Notes under the pieces: generated by a model | What the model was told of the DNA's origin: nothing | The model's database searches: none | Seen by the model: the letters and a program-made list of their open reading frames with translations, nothing else | Translations under genes and position numbers: made by a program | Assembly (NCBI GenBank): GCA_018340375.1 | Contig: JAFFJZ010000003.1 | Location: 5,766,001-5,830,000 of the forward strand | Origin: Gonatopus flavifemur | Taxonomy: Eukaryota > Arthropoda > Insecta > Hymenoptera > Dryinidae | Reading direction: 5' to 3' | DNA: 64,000 nt | Shown here: positions 1 through 11,330 of the stretch, in pieces | How the letters are laid out: each line of letters opens with the position of its first letter | Position numbering within the stretch: the stretch's first letter is position 1

Positions 1-1461
1 AAATGCTGGACATGCCTGCTCTCAAAGTCCGGTAAAAAAGAAACAATAATAAATATCATAATTTCTTAGGGTTAGGCTACAGGGAATTGAATCTACTCTA
101 GAATAAGATTTAAAATACAGCGATATGTTCGGTAGTTTCTTAGATATCGTGCCACCCAACTGGAAAGCCATGGTACCGAGAAAAACGAAATTCAGACCAA
201 TTTAATAAGTGTCAAATAACTCAAATCCCTCATTCACTTCCTTCTCGAGGGAAAAAAAAAATTCGAACAAATCATCTTATTTCGGAAGTTGCTTGATGAG
301 AACCTGACAGGAGATTTTATATCATCATTCAATGCAGGTCATTCACACGCTGTTCAGAATTCTCCAGTTCTAAAAACAAAACAAAAACAGTCCCAAGAAG
401 TTCGAAAATACTTTATTTTGGATGAAAACCTCTGGAATGAAGAAAGCTCTCTCACAGCTTTCACACTATATATGTTTTCTATAATACATGGCAGTCGTTT
501 CGTTTGAAATTATGAATATTTCGAGGAGACAATCGAATTCCTGTGATTCCAACTGAATATTATATAACTGAATCCCATAGAAACGCAAAAGATGCCCACT
601 CCTTCTCGCAAAGGGTTTCAAATTTCATAATGTCCTACTACAAAGGATTAAATCGTGAACATTTTCATAGAAAGAAAAAATATGTTTCATCAATCAAATT
701 ATGAATGCATGTTTTGAAAAAAATTACAAAGTTTTCCACTTTGTGTCTTGAGCGTGGAAATCCTGAGGGAAATATACAAGAATGGTCTTTGTAAAATCGT
801 CAACTCGCTATTTCGTTGTAACGCTATCACTGTATTACAACTCATTCTACAGATTATGGTATTTGAATTTCTATGCAAATTGTTCGTATACCCATGCAAC
901 GTAGTTTTCAAACACATTTCTCCATGATATAAAATACAAGAATCCTTCCTTCGCACTTTAAAAACTATATCAATGATGCTGCTTTAATATGTCGAATTTT
1001 TCGGATATGGATATTGAATTTAAATCAATTCGTGAATGTTATATTTTCAATTCTTCACCGTAGATTCTAAACAATCCAAGAATATTCTTATTCCATGTTC
1101 TTTTTTTTCCAAGAAAATATTTTCAAATTGTCGATAGGGGAAGAATATCAACTTAAATCAAAAAACTTTTACTTGTATTTAGAAAATCTTTTCTTGAATA
1201 ATGATTCCTGGCGTTTCAATGGGCCACGAATGGTCCTGCAATGCCAGTAAAGAGACGTTACTGATCCTCTAAAACGTCTGCAGTTGTTTTTGCTGGGATG
1301 CTTCTCTCATAGTAGAATCATTCTAATCGTCTAAAATTATTAAAATTCATGTCATCTGTTGGGATTCATTTTATCAAAAATATGGTTGATTTGATTTTCA
1401 TGATTGAATTGATATCATGTGAGAGGTTCTCTAAAATTCACTTCAAATTCACCCTCATTTA
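1..1461. other. AT-rich non-coding stretch
   Basis: No gene, RNA gene or repeat could be supported here. Open frames (for example 289-507) have chance-level length and no recognisable motif. The block at 1190-1330 is slightly richer in G+C and carries a short inverted pair (AGACGTT near 1253, AACGTCT near 1283), too short to interpret. Confidence 0.6.
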
Positions 1462-1746
1462 TACTGTTAGGCAAATTCTTCATAAAATATCATGTTTTCA
1501 TAGTTAATGTAATAATAGTTCTTGAGTTCAATATTACAATGAAATTTTTTAATTTCTCCCTAAAATATAACATTTCATTCATTAAATTTCCCGAATACAT
1601 TTCATTCAAATTGAGAAAAGGAATGAAGGAGAACATTATGAATTATGAAATAGAATTCAATATTTCATCATGGAATTTGATAAACTATTTATATAAAATA
1701 TTTCATAATATTCTTATGAAGTTGAGGGCAAACGTTTTTTACAGTA
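1462..1746. mobile_element. Possible TA-flanked inverted-repeat element (degenerate MITE)
   Basis: The left end reads TA then TACTGTTAGGCAAA (TA at 1460-1461). The right end, read in reverse complement from 1748, is TA then TACTGTAAAAAACG followed by TTTGCCCTCAACTTCATAAG, which matches the left-arm TAGGCAAATTCTTCATAAA with gaps. The arms are therefore imperfect over about 45 bp and both ends abut a TA dinucleotide, as for Tc1/mariner-type MITEs. The interior is very AT-rich and has no coding capacity (the open frame 1419-1751 spans the element and is presumed spurious). The arms are divergent, so this would be an old copy. Confidence is limited because AT-rich sequence produces fortuitous inverted repeats. 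Confidence 0.4.
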
Positions 1747-4700
1747 TATAACACAGAATCTTTCTGATATTTTCATAAATTCAATTAAATGCTTCACTCT
1801 ACAATTAGAACCCCTTCAGTTCTCCGATGAACTAGGAATTAATGATCCTATAATGACAAATTGGATCTCGAATCTCATTGAAATTGATATAAAAATTTCT
1901 TATTTTGAATATCGTCTCGAATACAAGGATCATCAATATTTCAAACATTTCCTTGAATGGTACCTGAATATTTCAATCTCCTAATTCATAACCATTACCA
2001 CTAGTAACGACACGAAGAGAATATGTAAATGAATCAAATTCTACGTTATTCCCTTCCAAGCGTAAAGTTTCTTGAAACCGAATGGATAGTTAAATATGTC
2101 AAAGTAAACATCTATCTCATGTTCTCATGATCCAACCCTGGGAAACAGAGTTTGATATTTATTATTGGGGAATAAATTGTACTTGGATGAAATGGATGAT
2201 ATTCATTTCACCGGGCTTGACAATAACATAATAACATGGAGTTTTCAATTAACGAATATGAAAAGACAATTGTATTAGTCCCTAGAACTAAGAAGAAAAG
2301 TGCCTGAGCATTATTGATCTTTATATCCAGATGTGAACACAAATTGTGGTAGTAGAACGGAAGTATTCGGAGGTGAACATGAAAAAGATTGAAATTTGGG
2401 CCCAGAACGCATTGAAATGATAGCGATCCCAGATTTGATTAATTTCTCTGCATTTATTTTGAAAAAATCTCACACGACATGATTTTTGACAATTCTAAAT
2501 TAAAAAATTAGTAGTCAGATCTTGGGGTGACCAGACTTCGTTCTAGAGATTCTAGTTCAAAATAAATAAACGTCTTTAGAGTTTTGCCATGAAGTTTTCC
2601 TTCATTTCTGTCCTCAGCTACAGTTGAAAACATTTGCGGAGGAACAGATGACATTACAAAATATGTCGGAATCATTGAAATTAGAATAATATCCCTAATA
2701 ATAAACGCAACCAGATTTGAATATCACAGGAACAGATAATATATGGAATTTTGAATTTACTCACAAAAACTTCATTATCGTTATCATATTTTGGCACACT
2801 GTGAAAAAATTCGTTCTGAAAATTCAGAAAATGTGACTGTAGTAATTCTTTTTAGTTACTTTTTGCTGAATTTTAAGAAACTCCAACCGAATTCTGGAGT
2901 GTATTCTGAGCATTCAGTCATATGTTTTGAAATCAAGTGAAATTTATGTGAAAATTCAGAGAGAAGTGACTGTAAAAACTTTTATGAATTTTGAGAAAGA
3001 ATTTTTTTAATCCTATGCCTCAATTCGAACAACCCCGTCCAGTCTTCATGAAATATCAGATGAATTCGATGATTTCCAATCGGGCTGTTGTATCCAATGA
3101 TTGCTAATTCACACAGATGAAATTTTATACATTGAATGATCCTAAATATTTCAACACTGATTGACTTTTCGAAGTCAACCTTCCATTGTCAGATTCTAGC
3201 GAGTTCTCTTAAGATCAAGGAATTTGTAATCCAATTTCATGAACTGATCAAAAGTGCTGCTTTCTTCATTCGAGGTTTCGTGAGGAAGGTGCAGAAGCAT
3301 CTTTCGTTATTATCGAAAATATATAAACCGATTCCTCTCGCGTTTATGATCTATTCTGTAGGTACTTTACCGTGGATACGTTGATCCATGAACTCTAAAT
3401 CCTTGCAAGAACACTCTAAAAATTACATAACAATATTTCACATGGAAATGGAGTAGTTTTAATGAGTGCATATGTTCCCTCGACCGTATGAATTCCCTTC
3501 ATTTCATATGAAAACGTACGAGAGGAGGAAGGTATTAAAAAAGAACTTGTGGTAATTCCGTACGTAGGTGCATGTGCAACTGGAAACACGTAGCGTTCGA
3601 ACCGAACAGTTTGAATCTTTCAACATAAGTGGCATTATAAACCACGCTTTAGTACCTATATATGACTTCAGTTTAAGTGCAATCATGAGCTGGTACAATA
3701 GCCAATTGACATCGAAATTGAATTGATTCAGGTTGAAAGAAAATACAGACGGGAGAATGAGAGGAAAACATTCTCGGTCGTTGGTATCAATTTTGAAAGT
3801 TTGATGGTAACTGTATTACGCTAAGTACACCGCGTATGTCTCACGAATATGGGCTCTTAAATTTTTCGTCCGTCATCATGAACCTAAGTGTTTTAATGCA
3901 TTCAACTTTTCGAAAAAAGAGCCGCTTTTGAAATTTCAGGAGGGTGATAAAATAAAATGGAGTGGATGACATTTTAGTCGGATATGTAAAACGTTTGTTC
4001 GTTTCGGTTAAAAATATTTTAAATGCTCACAAAGTGATTATTTGAATCTTCAAAACTCAACTCATGTTATGTCCCTTCCATGTGCCATTAACTACATTAG
4101 ATAACAGATGCACTGAGTGCACTCAGAGAAAAATACCGCAATTCTAAACTTCTAGTAAAATAGTATCTCGACTTTGTAATGAAGTTGAGATCGCTAATCT
4201 TGGAATAGTAAAATGAACTAGTACAAAGTAATCACACGGAAAATATGCACGTAAATATAATAATTTTATGTATATTTTATAGATGTCTCAACACGTTCAC
4301 ACCTGATAATGTTTTTTTATTCTTTAATGTGAAACATAAGGATTTCATCTTAACAGCTTTTAATAAACTGCTAAGAATTGGGGATTTCGGAACAATGTTT
4401 TGTGGAGGAAAGAATCCACCTCGGTAATTAGAAATGTTTTTGAATGTTGAGTCTCCAAGATAGCTCGCTTCGGAGTGAAGGGAGTACACTTCGGATAACT
4501 TATAAGAGTCAGAGACATTCGAAGTTTTCCACTTTTGAATACAAAGGTGATAGGTTTCTATCTCTGAATTTCAGAATTTCTATTTTATCGCACAATTAAT
4601 ATGGATTTTCAACTGCTGGAGAACCGACGAAAAAGGAGATTTTTCTGTATCATATGTTAAATACAGTTCAAAATGGAAGAGAAAATCACAAGCAGATGAA

Positions 4701-4779
4701 TTTTGTCTCCCATCCGTGAAAAAAAAAAAGAACACGAATGGAAACCCCCTGGATTCCATCCTCTCTCAAAGCCAGATAA
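1747..4779. other. AT-rich non-coding stretch
   Basis: Nothing beyond a short direct repeat (listed separately) and one CACTC-type dyad near 3410-3475 could be supported. Open frames such as 3136-3384 (+) and 4245-4427 (+) show no recognisable domain. Confidence 0.55.
2818..2974. repeat. Imperfect direct repeat pair, 132-bp offset
   Basis: GAAAATTCAGAAAATGTGAC at 2818 recurs as GAAAATTCAGAGAGAAGTGA at 2950; both continue into the shared CTGTA. The first copy is preceded by ACACTGTGAAAAAATTC, which resembles the CACTG..AAAAA ends of the small elements elsewhere in the window, but no matching right end was found. It may be the remains of a small element. Confidence 0.4.
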
Positions 4780-6310
4780 CCGGCTTCATTTTTCATTCTG
4801 TGATCGGATATGCGGGTGGAATGAAAAGCGTTGAGAATCTTATTCTGAATTGGCCACTAGGTTGGACAGTATTGGAGGGCAAAAAGTACGAAGGACATCG
4901 GAGGCGAATAAAACGAGTGGAACGTATGTGCGTGTTGGGAATGGGGATGTGTGTATACGTGTACTGGTGTACGTGCAACGGTTGCAACGGGTGGCGAGGA
5001 AAAGGGTGATTTTAGGTGGGCGGAGAGGAGGGGGGTCGAAGGACGAAGCAGGAGATTAAGGCGAAGGACGAGAAGAGTGGTTAGTAGAAGCGGGTGACTG
5101 CCGATGGGTGGTGTAAAGGCTGCTGGGGTGGGTGGCCGTGTAGCGATGGTAGAGAGAAGAGGTTGAGATGGTTGGTTGAGACGCGGAGGTGTAGGCGAAG
5201 GAGAGTAGTAGTACCAGAGAGAGTTGGGTTAAAGGGTGGTGTAGGGTGTGGGTGGTTGGTTTGCAGCACACCTACAACGCACTGACATGGATGCAAGAGT
5301 AAAAGGAGCAAAGTGAGTGAAGAAGGGAGCGAGAAAGAGAGAGCAAGAGATTGTAGAAGAAAGAGGATGGGACAAGCAGAGAGGATGGCCGGGCCTCTGC
5401 TCGCTCGATAGAGGCGCGTCCCGACGTCTCATGATTGGAAACCAAATCGCCGCACATCCATCCCTTTCCACCTCTTTCCACCCTCTCCTCCTTCCCTTTC
5501 TTATCGTTCTCCACCACTACTACTAACACCCACCACCAACCGGTAAAGCACCACTCTACTTCCGGCGTTTCCTCATGTAACGCGCCCCTGAACTCCTGGC
5601 TACGACGAACCCCATCCACCCTTACATGGTCTTCTCTAGCCCTCTAGCGGCAGCCCTATCTGAAGCTTTGCTTGCTCAACTCGTTGCTGCCTGCTTGCAA
5701 CTTGCAATCCTTCTCCTCTGTTACTATCTTCCTTTTTCGACCCCACACCATATCTCCACCTTTTCTCCTGACCCACCCTCCAGGGACGCTAATGTCGAGC
5801 TAAGTCCTTAAAACCTCTCGGTGCCGGGGGGGGGGGGAAAGGGCGGGAGGGAGAGGAACGAGCGAAAGGGGCTGTATGTGTGCGCTATATACGTCGTGCT
5901 GTGCTCTGCTCTCCGAGCCCGCAGACCGGAATGGCCTCCATAAGTAACCGGGTTTACACACCCAAGACCTTATTTCTCACCGTAGAAAAACTGCAGTCAG
6001 CTCGTTGCAGCTTGCACCAACACTTAGATATCTTACGTTCACCCGTACACCCTCATCCACACGTATCTATGTATATATATATATGTTGTGCCGAAAGTAC
6101 CAGAATCCTGGTACCCAATCCAAATGCGTCGTTCCTTTTTCAACATGGAAACGTATCGACATGACCCAGGCAGTAGCAAAAGCTCTCGAGAAAGATTAGG
6201 AAGATGAGCCCGGAGAAAAATGTACGAGCTCTCTCGTTGCTCTCCTCTTCCTTTTTTTTTCTTTCTTTATCTCCTCCTCTTTTCCCTTGATGTGCTAAGA
6301 GAGGTCATTT
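4780..6310. other. GC/CpG-richer, purine-pyrimidine-biased island
   Basis: The sequence changes abruptly from AT-rich to G+C-rich. It has long purine-rich tracts (about 4990-5400) followed by pyrimidine-rich tracts on the same strand (about 5455-5780). A run of 12 G lies at 5826-5837 and a C/T tract at 6230-6290. An inverted CCAAT motif (ATTGG) lies at 5434-5438. Many overlapping open frames exist on both strands (for example 5272-5619 minus, 115 codons), but they overlap one another in antisense and consist of low-complexity Ser/Pro/Leu or Arg/Glu text, as expected from biased DNA. Likely a promoter, 5' UTR or enhancer region; direction and gene unknown. Confidence 0.45.
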
Positions 6311-7984
6311 CTCCACGGTCTTAAGCCGATGGCAACTCTTGCGGCTGCAGCCTCCAATCGAAATCCCTTTCTCTACTATTCTCATCGTTCAATTTTCCCT
6401 CTCTCTCTATTTTCCGTTCTATCTTCCGTGTCCTTTATTTTCAACGACCTCTCGAATAATCGACTTCCGTTGTTGTTCCCTTCGTTTAACACATCCCCGA
6501 AAGAAGAGGAAATGAAATTCTTTCGGATTAATGAAACTCGAGACTGAATTCTCGGCAAATAAATGGAAACAGAAAAATATAATCTTCATATGTAAACGAT
6601 TCATCAGGTACATAAATTTCAGGAGAGCGAATAAGAATTCTTCGGTTGAATCGTTCCATATGTTGACAATATTCTCTGAAGAGTTGGATGTGGAAATTAT
6701 TTAGTTCGATTCTTCCTGATGTATGGGATTGAACAACTGCGAGGGAATTTAATTTTAGTCCATTTTGAAAAAAATTACATTGCAGGTGTTTAGAGAGTTG
6801 AAATCAAAACTTTTCAATCAAATTCAAATGAAAGTTGTTGAAACTCAAAACAAAGATTTAGGTTTAGTGTTTTTGAAAGTCATGAAATAAATTAGTATGT
6901 CCGTAGATGTGATCGCGATTTGAAGATTAAAATATAAATGTTCCCGGGTTTGAAAATTGGCAAATTCACTAGAAATACGATAAACGTACCTAATTGAACA
7001 AGTTTATTAAAAAATCCAATGAAATCTCCTTAATGGGGATTAAATTTACATTGAGGAAAAGAGAAAATCAAAATTACGTTCTTCATGAGCGGAATGAGGA
7101 CATGGCGCAAAATGCAAGACAATCATTTTACATTGCTTGAATGAATTACTATTCATGATTGTGCATTCATCATGCTGAGTTTTAATTTTAAATGCCTTTG
7201 TTGGAAACTGTCTTCACTTTTACCACGATATCTTCATTTCGTAGATACTAACTGCGATGTTCGCTTTTTCTTTTGCCCGATGCTCAAAATTTGTACCGAA
7301 ACGAAGTTTCATGCTCTTTTTTAAAGAGGAAATAGATGAGTCATCAGATTTTTTTCATTTAGAAAGGTATCTGTACTGAATTATTTTATTTCTTGTGGAA
7401 AACTGAAATACAGAATTGAAATAATTCAGAAAAGATCTTCGATAACATCTTCTATGAAGTTTCAAACATTTTTTATGTTTGATACGAGTCTAAAATATAA
7501 AAACCATATTGCGTACAATTTTTATTTTGCATACTCAGGGCAAAAAGAATGAAATCAAGGAAAAATAAGAACAGAAACACTGTGCAAATTTTAATTTTTC
7601 TTCTCTTATCAGAGCCTTGTCGCAACTTCACATTGCTATCAACTTATTCATGAAGTGAGAATCCAGTAATCTCAGCTGACATTTATAATGTTCCATCCCA
7701 TAATATGCCTTGATAATGTCTCATGCAACATAAACCAAAATGAATTAATTCAAAATGTCATCTCCCTTGCAATAATAATCCACCTTTTGGAAACGGTATA
7801 TGCACTTGGTACATTTCCATTTTTCCTCCGCTAGACACACTGCTCGTGCTGGGAAAATATAGAATTACGATTATTAAACAAACATTTCTGTGAACTTTAA
7901 AATACGCGCCTTGGTCGAGAGTTCAGAGGAGATAAGATAATTGATATCCATAAAAATAGAGATGGTATTTAATAGCGAAAGAAG
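6311..7984. other. AT-rich non-coding stretch
   Basis: I see no gene or repeat. The frames 6329-6547 (+) and 6419-6613 (-) start inside the tail of the preceding island and have no recognisable motif. Confidence 0.55.
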
Positions 7985-8291
7985 GAGATTTCGTATACGT
8001 GCGATTCAAGAGTTTTTCTTCCGATGATCGCACGCGGGTATGATATCCTCCACGTATGCATTCAACTTTGCACCCTTGTGCGCGAACCGCACACAACACC
8101 ATAGTCGTTGGAGTTACCGGTGCACTTCCACCTCAAGAAAGTTTCTCCGCTACTCTGCATGAACATTACAAGCAAAAGTGAAAGTACGGAGGTTGGCTGG
8201 AGAAGTTTCTCTGTGCATAGGACAAGGTCCATGTAGTCAAGCTGGGATTCTTGTGAACATTCTACTTTGAGTGTATTATCAGAGATTATCC
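7985..8291 (+). promoter_or_regulatory. CpG-richer block, possible promoter and 5' UTR
   Basis: This block has clustered CpGs and mixed-complexity sequence (for example GATCGCACGCGGGTATG near 8026 and GTGCGCGAACCGCAC near 8079), unlike the AT-rich flanks. It ends with TTATCCAG followed by GTAATA at 8292, a fair 5' splice site. It sits directly upstream of the candidate small gene at 8327-8583. A promoter plus non-coding first exon would fit, but no TATA box or clear initiator is visible and the splice site may be fortuitous. Confidence 0.25.
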
Positions 8292-8326
8292 AGGTAATAA
8301 AATTTGCTATGTTATATATACATTTG

Positions 8327-8583
8327 ATGGGTCAAAGAGCGTGTACTTGTCAAAACACTTTTCAACCCATGGAAACGAGACGAGAGGTTGAGGAGTTGGG
8401 ACTAGATTTTGATGTTCAAGTGAGTTTCATGATATAAGGTATCTTTGGAAATTGTATGAATTTCAACATTCTTTAAATAACTTCAAGGTATTCTGAAGTG
8501 ACTGTTGAAATCTCAAAGTTCGTTTCAAGAAGGCTTATGAGTTTCCGAATATTGTGCACAAAGTTCCCATGGAGGTTGTGTAG
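8327..8583 (+). CDS. Candidate small two-exon gene, product unknown
   Basis: An ATG at 8327 opens a frame of 31 codons (with a second in-frame ATG at 8369) that runs into CAA|GTGAGT at 8419/8420, a near-consensus 5' splice site. The frame ends soon after in the unspliced reading (TAA shortly after TTCATGATA). A plausible 3' splice site, GTTCGTTTCAAG, ends at 8529 and would join in phase 0 to 17 codons ending at TAG 8581-8583. The proposed intron is 110 bp, a usual insect size. The predicted product is about 48 residues, acidic in the middle (METRREVEELGLDFDVQ) and ending KAYEFPNIVHKVPMEVV; no signal peptide or known domain is visible. Beyond the stop the same frame stays open for about 46 more codons (8584 to about 8728), so a longer decayed gene is an alternative. 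Length alone is not significant; the splice site is the main support. Confidence 0.22.
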
Positions 8584-8941
8584 TTTGGTACAGACATGGG
8601 CGAACTTTTCAAGCCTAAGGTTAATCCCAGTCAAGTTGTGATGAAGTTCACACGTCTGTTGTTATCGTACGATGAATTACCTCGGATGCTTTCAGTTTAT
8701 TTTAAACATACTGCGAGCGTAGTTCGATAACTACTTGAATTTTCAGGAAGTCTCAGTTCTTCATTTCTGTGGAGGAGGCATCCTTTTCCGCAATCACTTT
8801 CTTTATATCGAACAACAATTAGTAATCCAAAACAACCGAGTTCGAAGAATAGGGAGAATACGAAATGACTTGAAAACTCCAACTCGAAGCATTATACGTC
8901 AATTAGTGAATTTTCTTGCTAGCCTAGGGCAAAATTCGTGA
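8584..8941 (+). pseudogene. Coding-like stretch downstream of the candidate gene, unidentified
   Basis: In the frame of the preceding exon a run with text such as MGELFKPKVNPSQVVMKF and LLLSYDELPRMLSVYF continues to a stop near 8730. A strong acceptor (TTGAATTTTCAG) follows at about 8746, and the next frame, 8735-8941, stays open and is basic toward its end (RVRRIGRIRNDL). No family was recognised. Either these are further exons, the remains of a broken gene interrupted by the TAG at 8581, or chance frames in AT-rich DNA. Confidence 0.18.
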
Positions 8942-9019
8942 TTTTGACCAATCGCGTTGTCCTCCCAGCAATCCAGTTGGTTGTGGCCGCAAAAAAGATA
9001 GGTCACTATGGTAACCAGG

Positions 9020-9585
9020 AATTCGCTGTGATAGCTACTTCATGTACTTGATATTTGGATAACCGGAAACATTGTTGCAACAGCTAAATTCCAGCTACCA
9101 TAGGGATAACTTTTGATGCCACAGCTGAAAAATAGCTACCATAGCTGATCTTTAGCTATCAACATCATTTATTTATGCGTAGGCTACTGAAAATATTTGC
9201 TATTCTATACATGATATTTTAATTTACTGCGTCAACAAAGACGCAAAGTCTTGTATAGATTGTCAGTTCGGGTATAGATATTATACGGAGGAAAAAGAAA
9301 TTCGTCGTGACAACGAAATCTGATTTTGCTGGGTACTTTTTGCCGGAGTAGCAAATTTTTTGCTATGACAGCGGTCTTGTTAGCTTTGGCAGCAAACTTT
9401 CAGCTGTGATAGCGAGAAATGTTGATTTCTCCAGCAAAATTTGTTTGCTATTCTATATATGATACCAAAATTTATCGGAAGGGCAAAGATTTTCTACTGT
9501 CACAGCTAAAAAATCACTGTCGCAGCTAACAACATTGCTGTGCTAAGAAATATTTTGCAGTTGGAGCAAGAAATTTGCTGTTCCA
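9020..9585. repeat. Degenerate tandem repeat, about 20-bp period, AGCT..AGC dyad
   Basis: Successive units centre on a short dyad in which a GCT is followed 4-6 bases later by AGC. In the clearest part the GCT or GCC cores start at about 9342, 9362, 9383 and 9403, a 20-21 bp period. Representative units are TTGCCGGAGTAGCAAATTTT, TTTGCTATGACAGC, TTAGCTTTGGCAGCAAAC and TTCAGCTGTGATAGC. Further units occur at about 9050-9170 and 9500-9575, with a less repetitive gap between. The same unit recurs at 37.0-37.7 and 50.5-50.6 kb and in the element at 40746, so this is a dispersed family rather than a single satellite. Confidence 0.55.
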
Positions 9586-9940
9586 GAAAAAAGGACTTGC
9601 GCATACCATGCGACGCATTACTGTCGTCAAATTCGACTGCCAGACACCAGGTGTTGAGTGTCGCTGTCTCGCGCACCGCAGTTGGGAATACATTCACCTG
9701 GATATACGAGAGCTTTTGCTCGTGCTTCTCCAACAAGGTTCTCTAACCGCTGGTAAGCTGAGAGATGAAAGAATACCTCTACCGCAAGTTGAGGCAATTG
9801 AGCTGTGGTCAAGACCTTACGATAGACCAGAGCCCTTCAAGCTTGGCTTTCCTCGTATTTCTGAATTATGTAATGTTTTAAACAGCCCTCTGGCAGTCTC
9901 TCGAGAATTGTCAGAAAATGTAATTTCAGACAGATAATTA
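9586..9940 (+). other. GC-richer segment with a 120-codon open frame, unidentified
   Basis: Directly after the 20-bp repeat tract the composition shifts to near-balanced G+C with several CpGs, and a plus-strand frame 9575-9937 stays open for 120 codons to a TAA. The predicted peptide contains WEYIHLDIRELLLVLLQQG and PLPQVEAIELWSRPYDRP and matches no family I recognise. Overlapping open frames on both strands mean length is weak evidence. The same arrangement (20-bp repeats beside a GC-richer core) is seen at 37.04-37.72 kb, so this could be cargo or the degraded interior of a larger element rather than a host exon. Confidence 0.2.
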
Positions 9941-10790
9941 ACTGTGCGGGATAATCAGACTGGGACTTTATAACAACCTTGTGTTATAATGTTGTGGAGT
10001 CCTGAACAGGGTGAAATTTCAGGACCTGATCACGTAATTGAAATGTTTCTGCAATTATGATTCTCCTATCGCAGTCTTATCAAGGTTCCTAATAAAGGAA
10101 TTCCTGAAATTATTTAATATAAGATATTACTGCATTTTCCGCGATGGAATTTGTTCCAACAAAATTAAGGAAATGACATTGATTGACGACACGTGTTCAG
10201 AAAAATCAATATAGAATAGTTGATGGTATTGAATGCCTTGTTGTTGATCAAGAGTCATGTTGGAGTCTCCATCAATATTCCACATATGAAAAAAGCTACT
10301 CCTGAGAATTTGAGTGATCAAGATGGCAATTGTTACCAAAATTACCCAACTTTTTGTTGCAAGCTTTGTAAATGACCCTCATTTCCATTCCTCCAACTCA
10401 TAGCAAGATATTCATCGAGTGGACAATGTTTTCTTCTTCAACCCATCCATTCTAGTTCGCTGGACAAGCGATAACGCAGCTTTCTTCCTATGCATGATTC
10501 TCCAAACTGTAAGAAGAACGTACAGATGATAATGCAAAACCTCTATCGATTTATGGTACAATGGTTGGAAAGAAGCAGCGAGTATATAACTTTACCTCTG
10601 TCTAACCCTCACATGTTAAAATGATAAATCTCAAAAGCCATAAGTCGTGTATGAAATAACAAAAATTACTAAAAAAAATTTATCTAATATAATTTAATAT
10701 TTTATATAACTCATCTGAACTTTCTCACATATTCTTTGACAAAAAATGAGACGAGAAGAAGTTTTTTTTTTGTTACAAACAGTATTGTAT
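9941..10790. other. AT-rich non-coding stretch
   Basis: No gene or repeat is supported. A frame at 10127-10339 (-) has no recognisable motif. Confidence 0.55.
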
Positions 10791-11330
10791 CTGCACAAAC
10801 GAACTAACGTTTCATGTCCTGGGAGAGTTTTCTTGATGGCCGTAGGGCCACCATCACTACCAGGACCTCTCATCCTTCTAGGTCCAGGAGCTGTGGAAGT
10901 ATCTGCTCGATAGAATACGTGTGTCTCATCCACAAAGTGTATACCGCTTGGTGGCGACGTTCCAACACACACCAAAGCACAAATACACACATATCCACAC
11001 ACTTATGCATTTTATGCGCGTGCGCTCATGCGTACCTTGAAAGACCAAGAGACCTTTCATACGTGTATGTTACACGTGTATGTGGATCTTGAAATGATGA
11101 GAGATCAAGGCATATGTGTACGTGTATTCGTATGTGTTTTCGTTTATGCGTTTCAGTGCGCACTCTCATGCAAGTACGGGCATCTGACATCGTTGTCGTC
11201 GTGTATAGGTCAAACCTTAGTTCGTTGTAGAATTACGTCATGAGGATGCTGCAGCACCAGTAAGAGGATAGGGCATAGCGGTAGAGTATAGAGAGATAGG
11301 ATGACGACGGGTCAAGAAGACGGTTCTATC
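10791..11330. other. CA/TG-rich and CpG-containing block
   Basis: The centre (10960-11160) is a degenerate CA/TG microsatellite-like tract with ACACAC and TGTGTA runs. The left part (10810-10905) is a short G+C-rich patch treated separately as a candidate exon. The right part carries CpGs. No promoter motif can be placed. Confidence 0.35.
10809..10902 (-). CDS. Candidate short internal exon, unknown product
   Basis: A 94-nt patch of well above-average G+C lies in a minus-strand frame open over 10694-11002. The patch is bounded by a weak acceptor (ATTCTATCGAGCAG before 10902) and a possible donor (GAAAC|GTTAGT at 10809/10808). Its peptide text includes STAPGPRRMRGPGSDGG and TAIKKTLPGHET, rich in Gly, Pro and Arg and unlike the AT-driven Ile/Asn/Lys text of most frames here. 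No domain is recognised. It could be an exon of a low-complexity linker in a large gene, or part of a regulatory block. The frame beyond the patch on the 5' side is CA-repeat derived and probably not coding. Confidence 0.2.

Noticed and set aside
3590..3605. GGTTCGAACGC on the minus strand, like a tRNA B box
   Set aside because: No A box, acceptor stem or cloverleaf can be drawn around it.
5229..5619. Overlapping 80-115 codon frames on both strands
   Set aside because: They are composition-driven by GA/CT tracts, mutually antisense and low-complexity.
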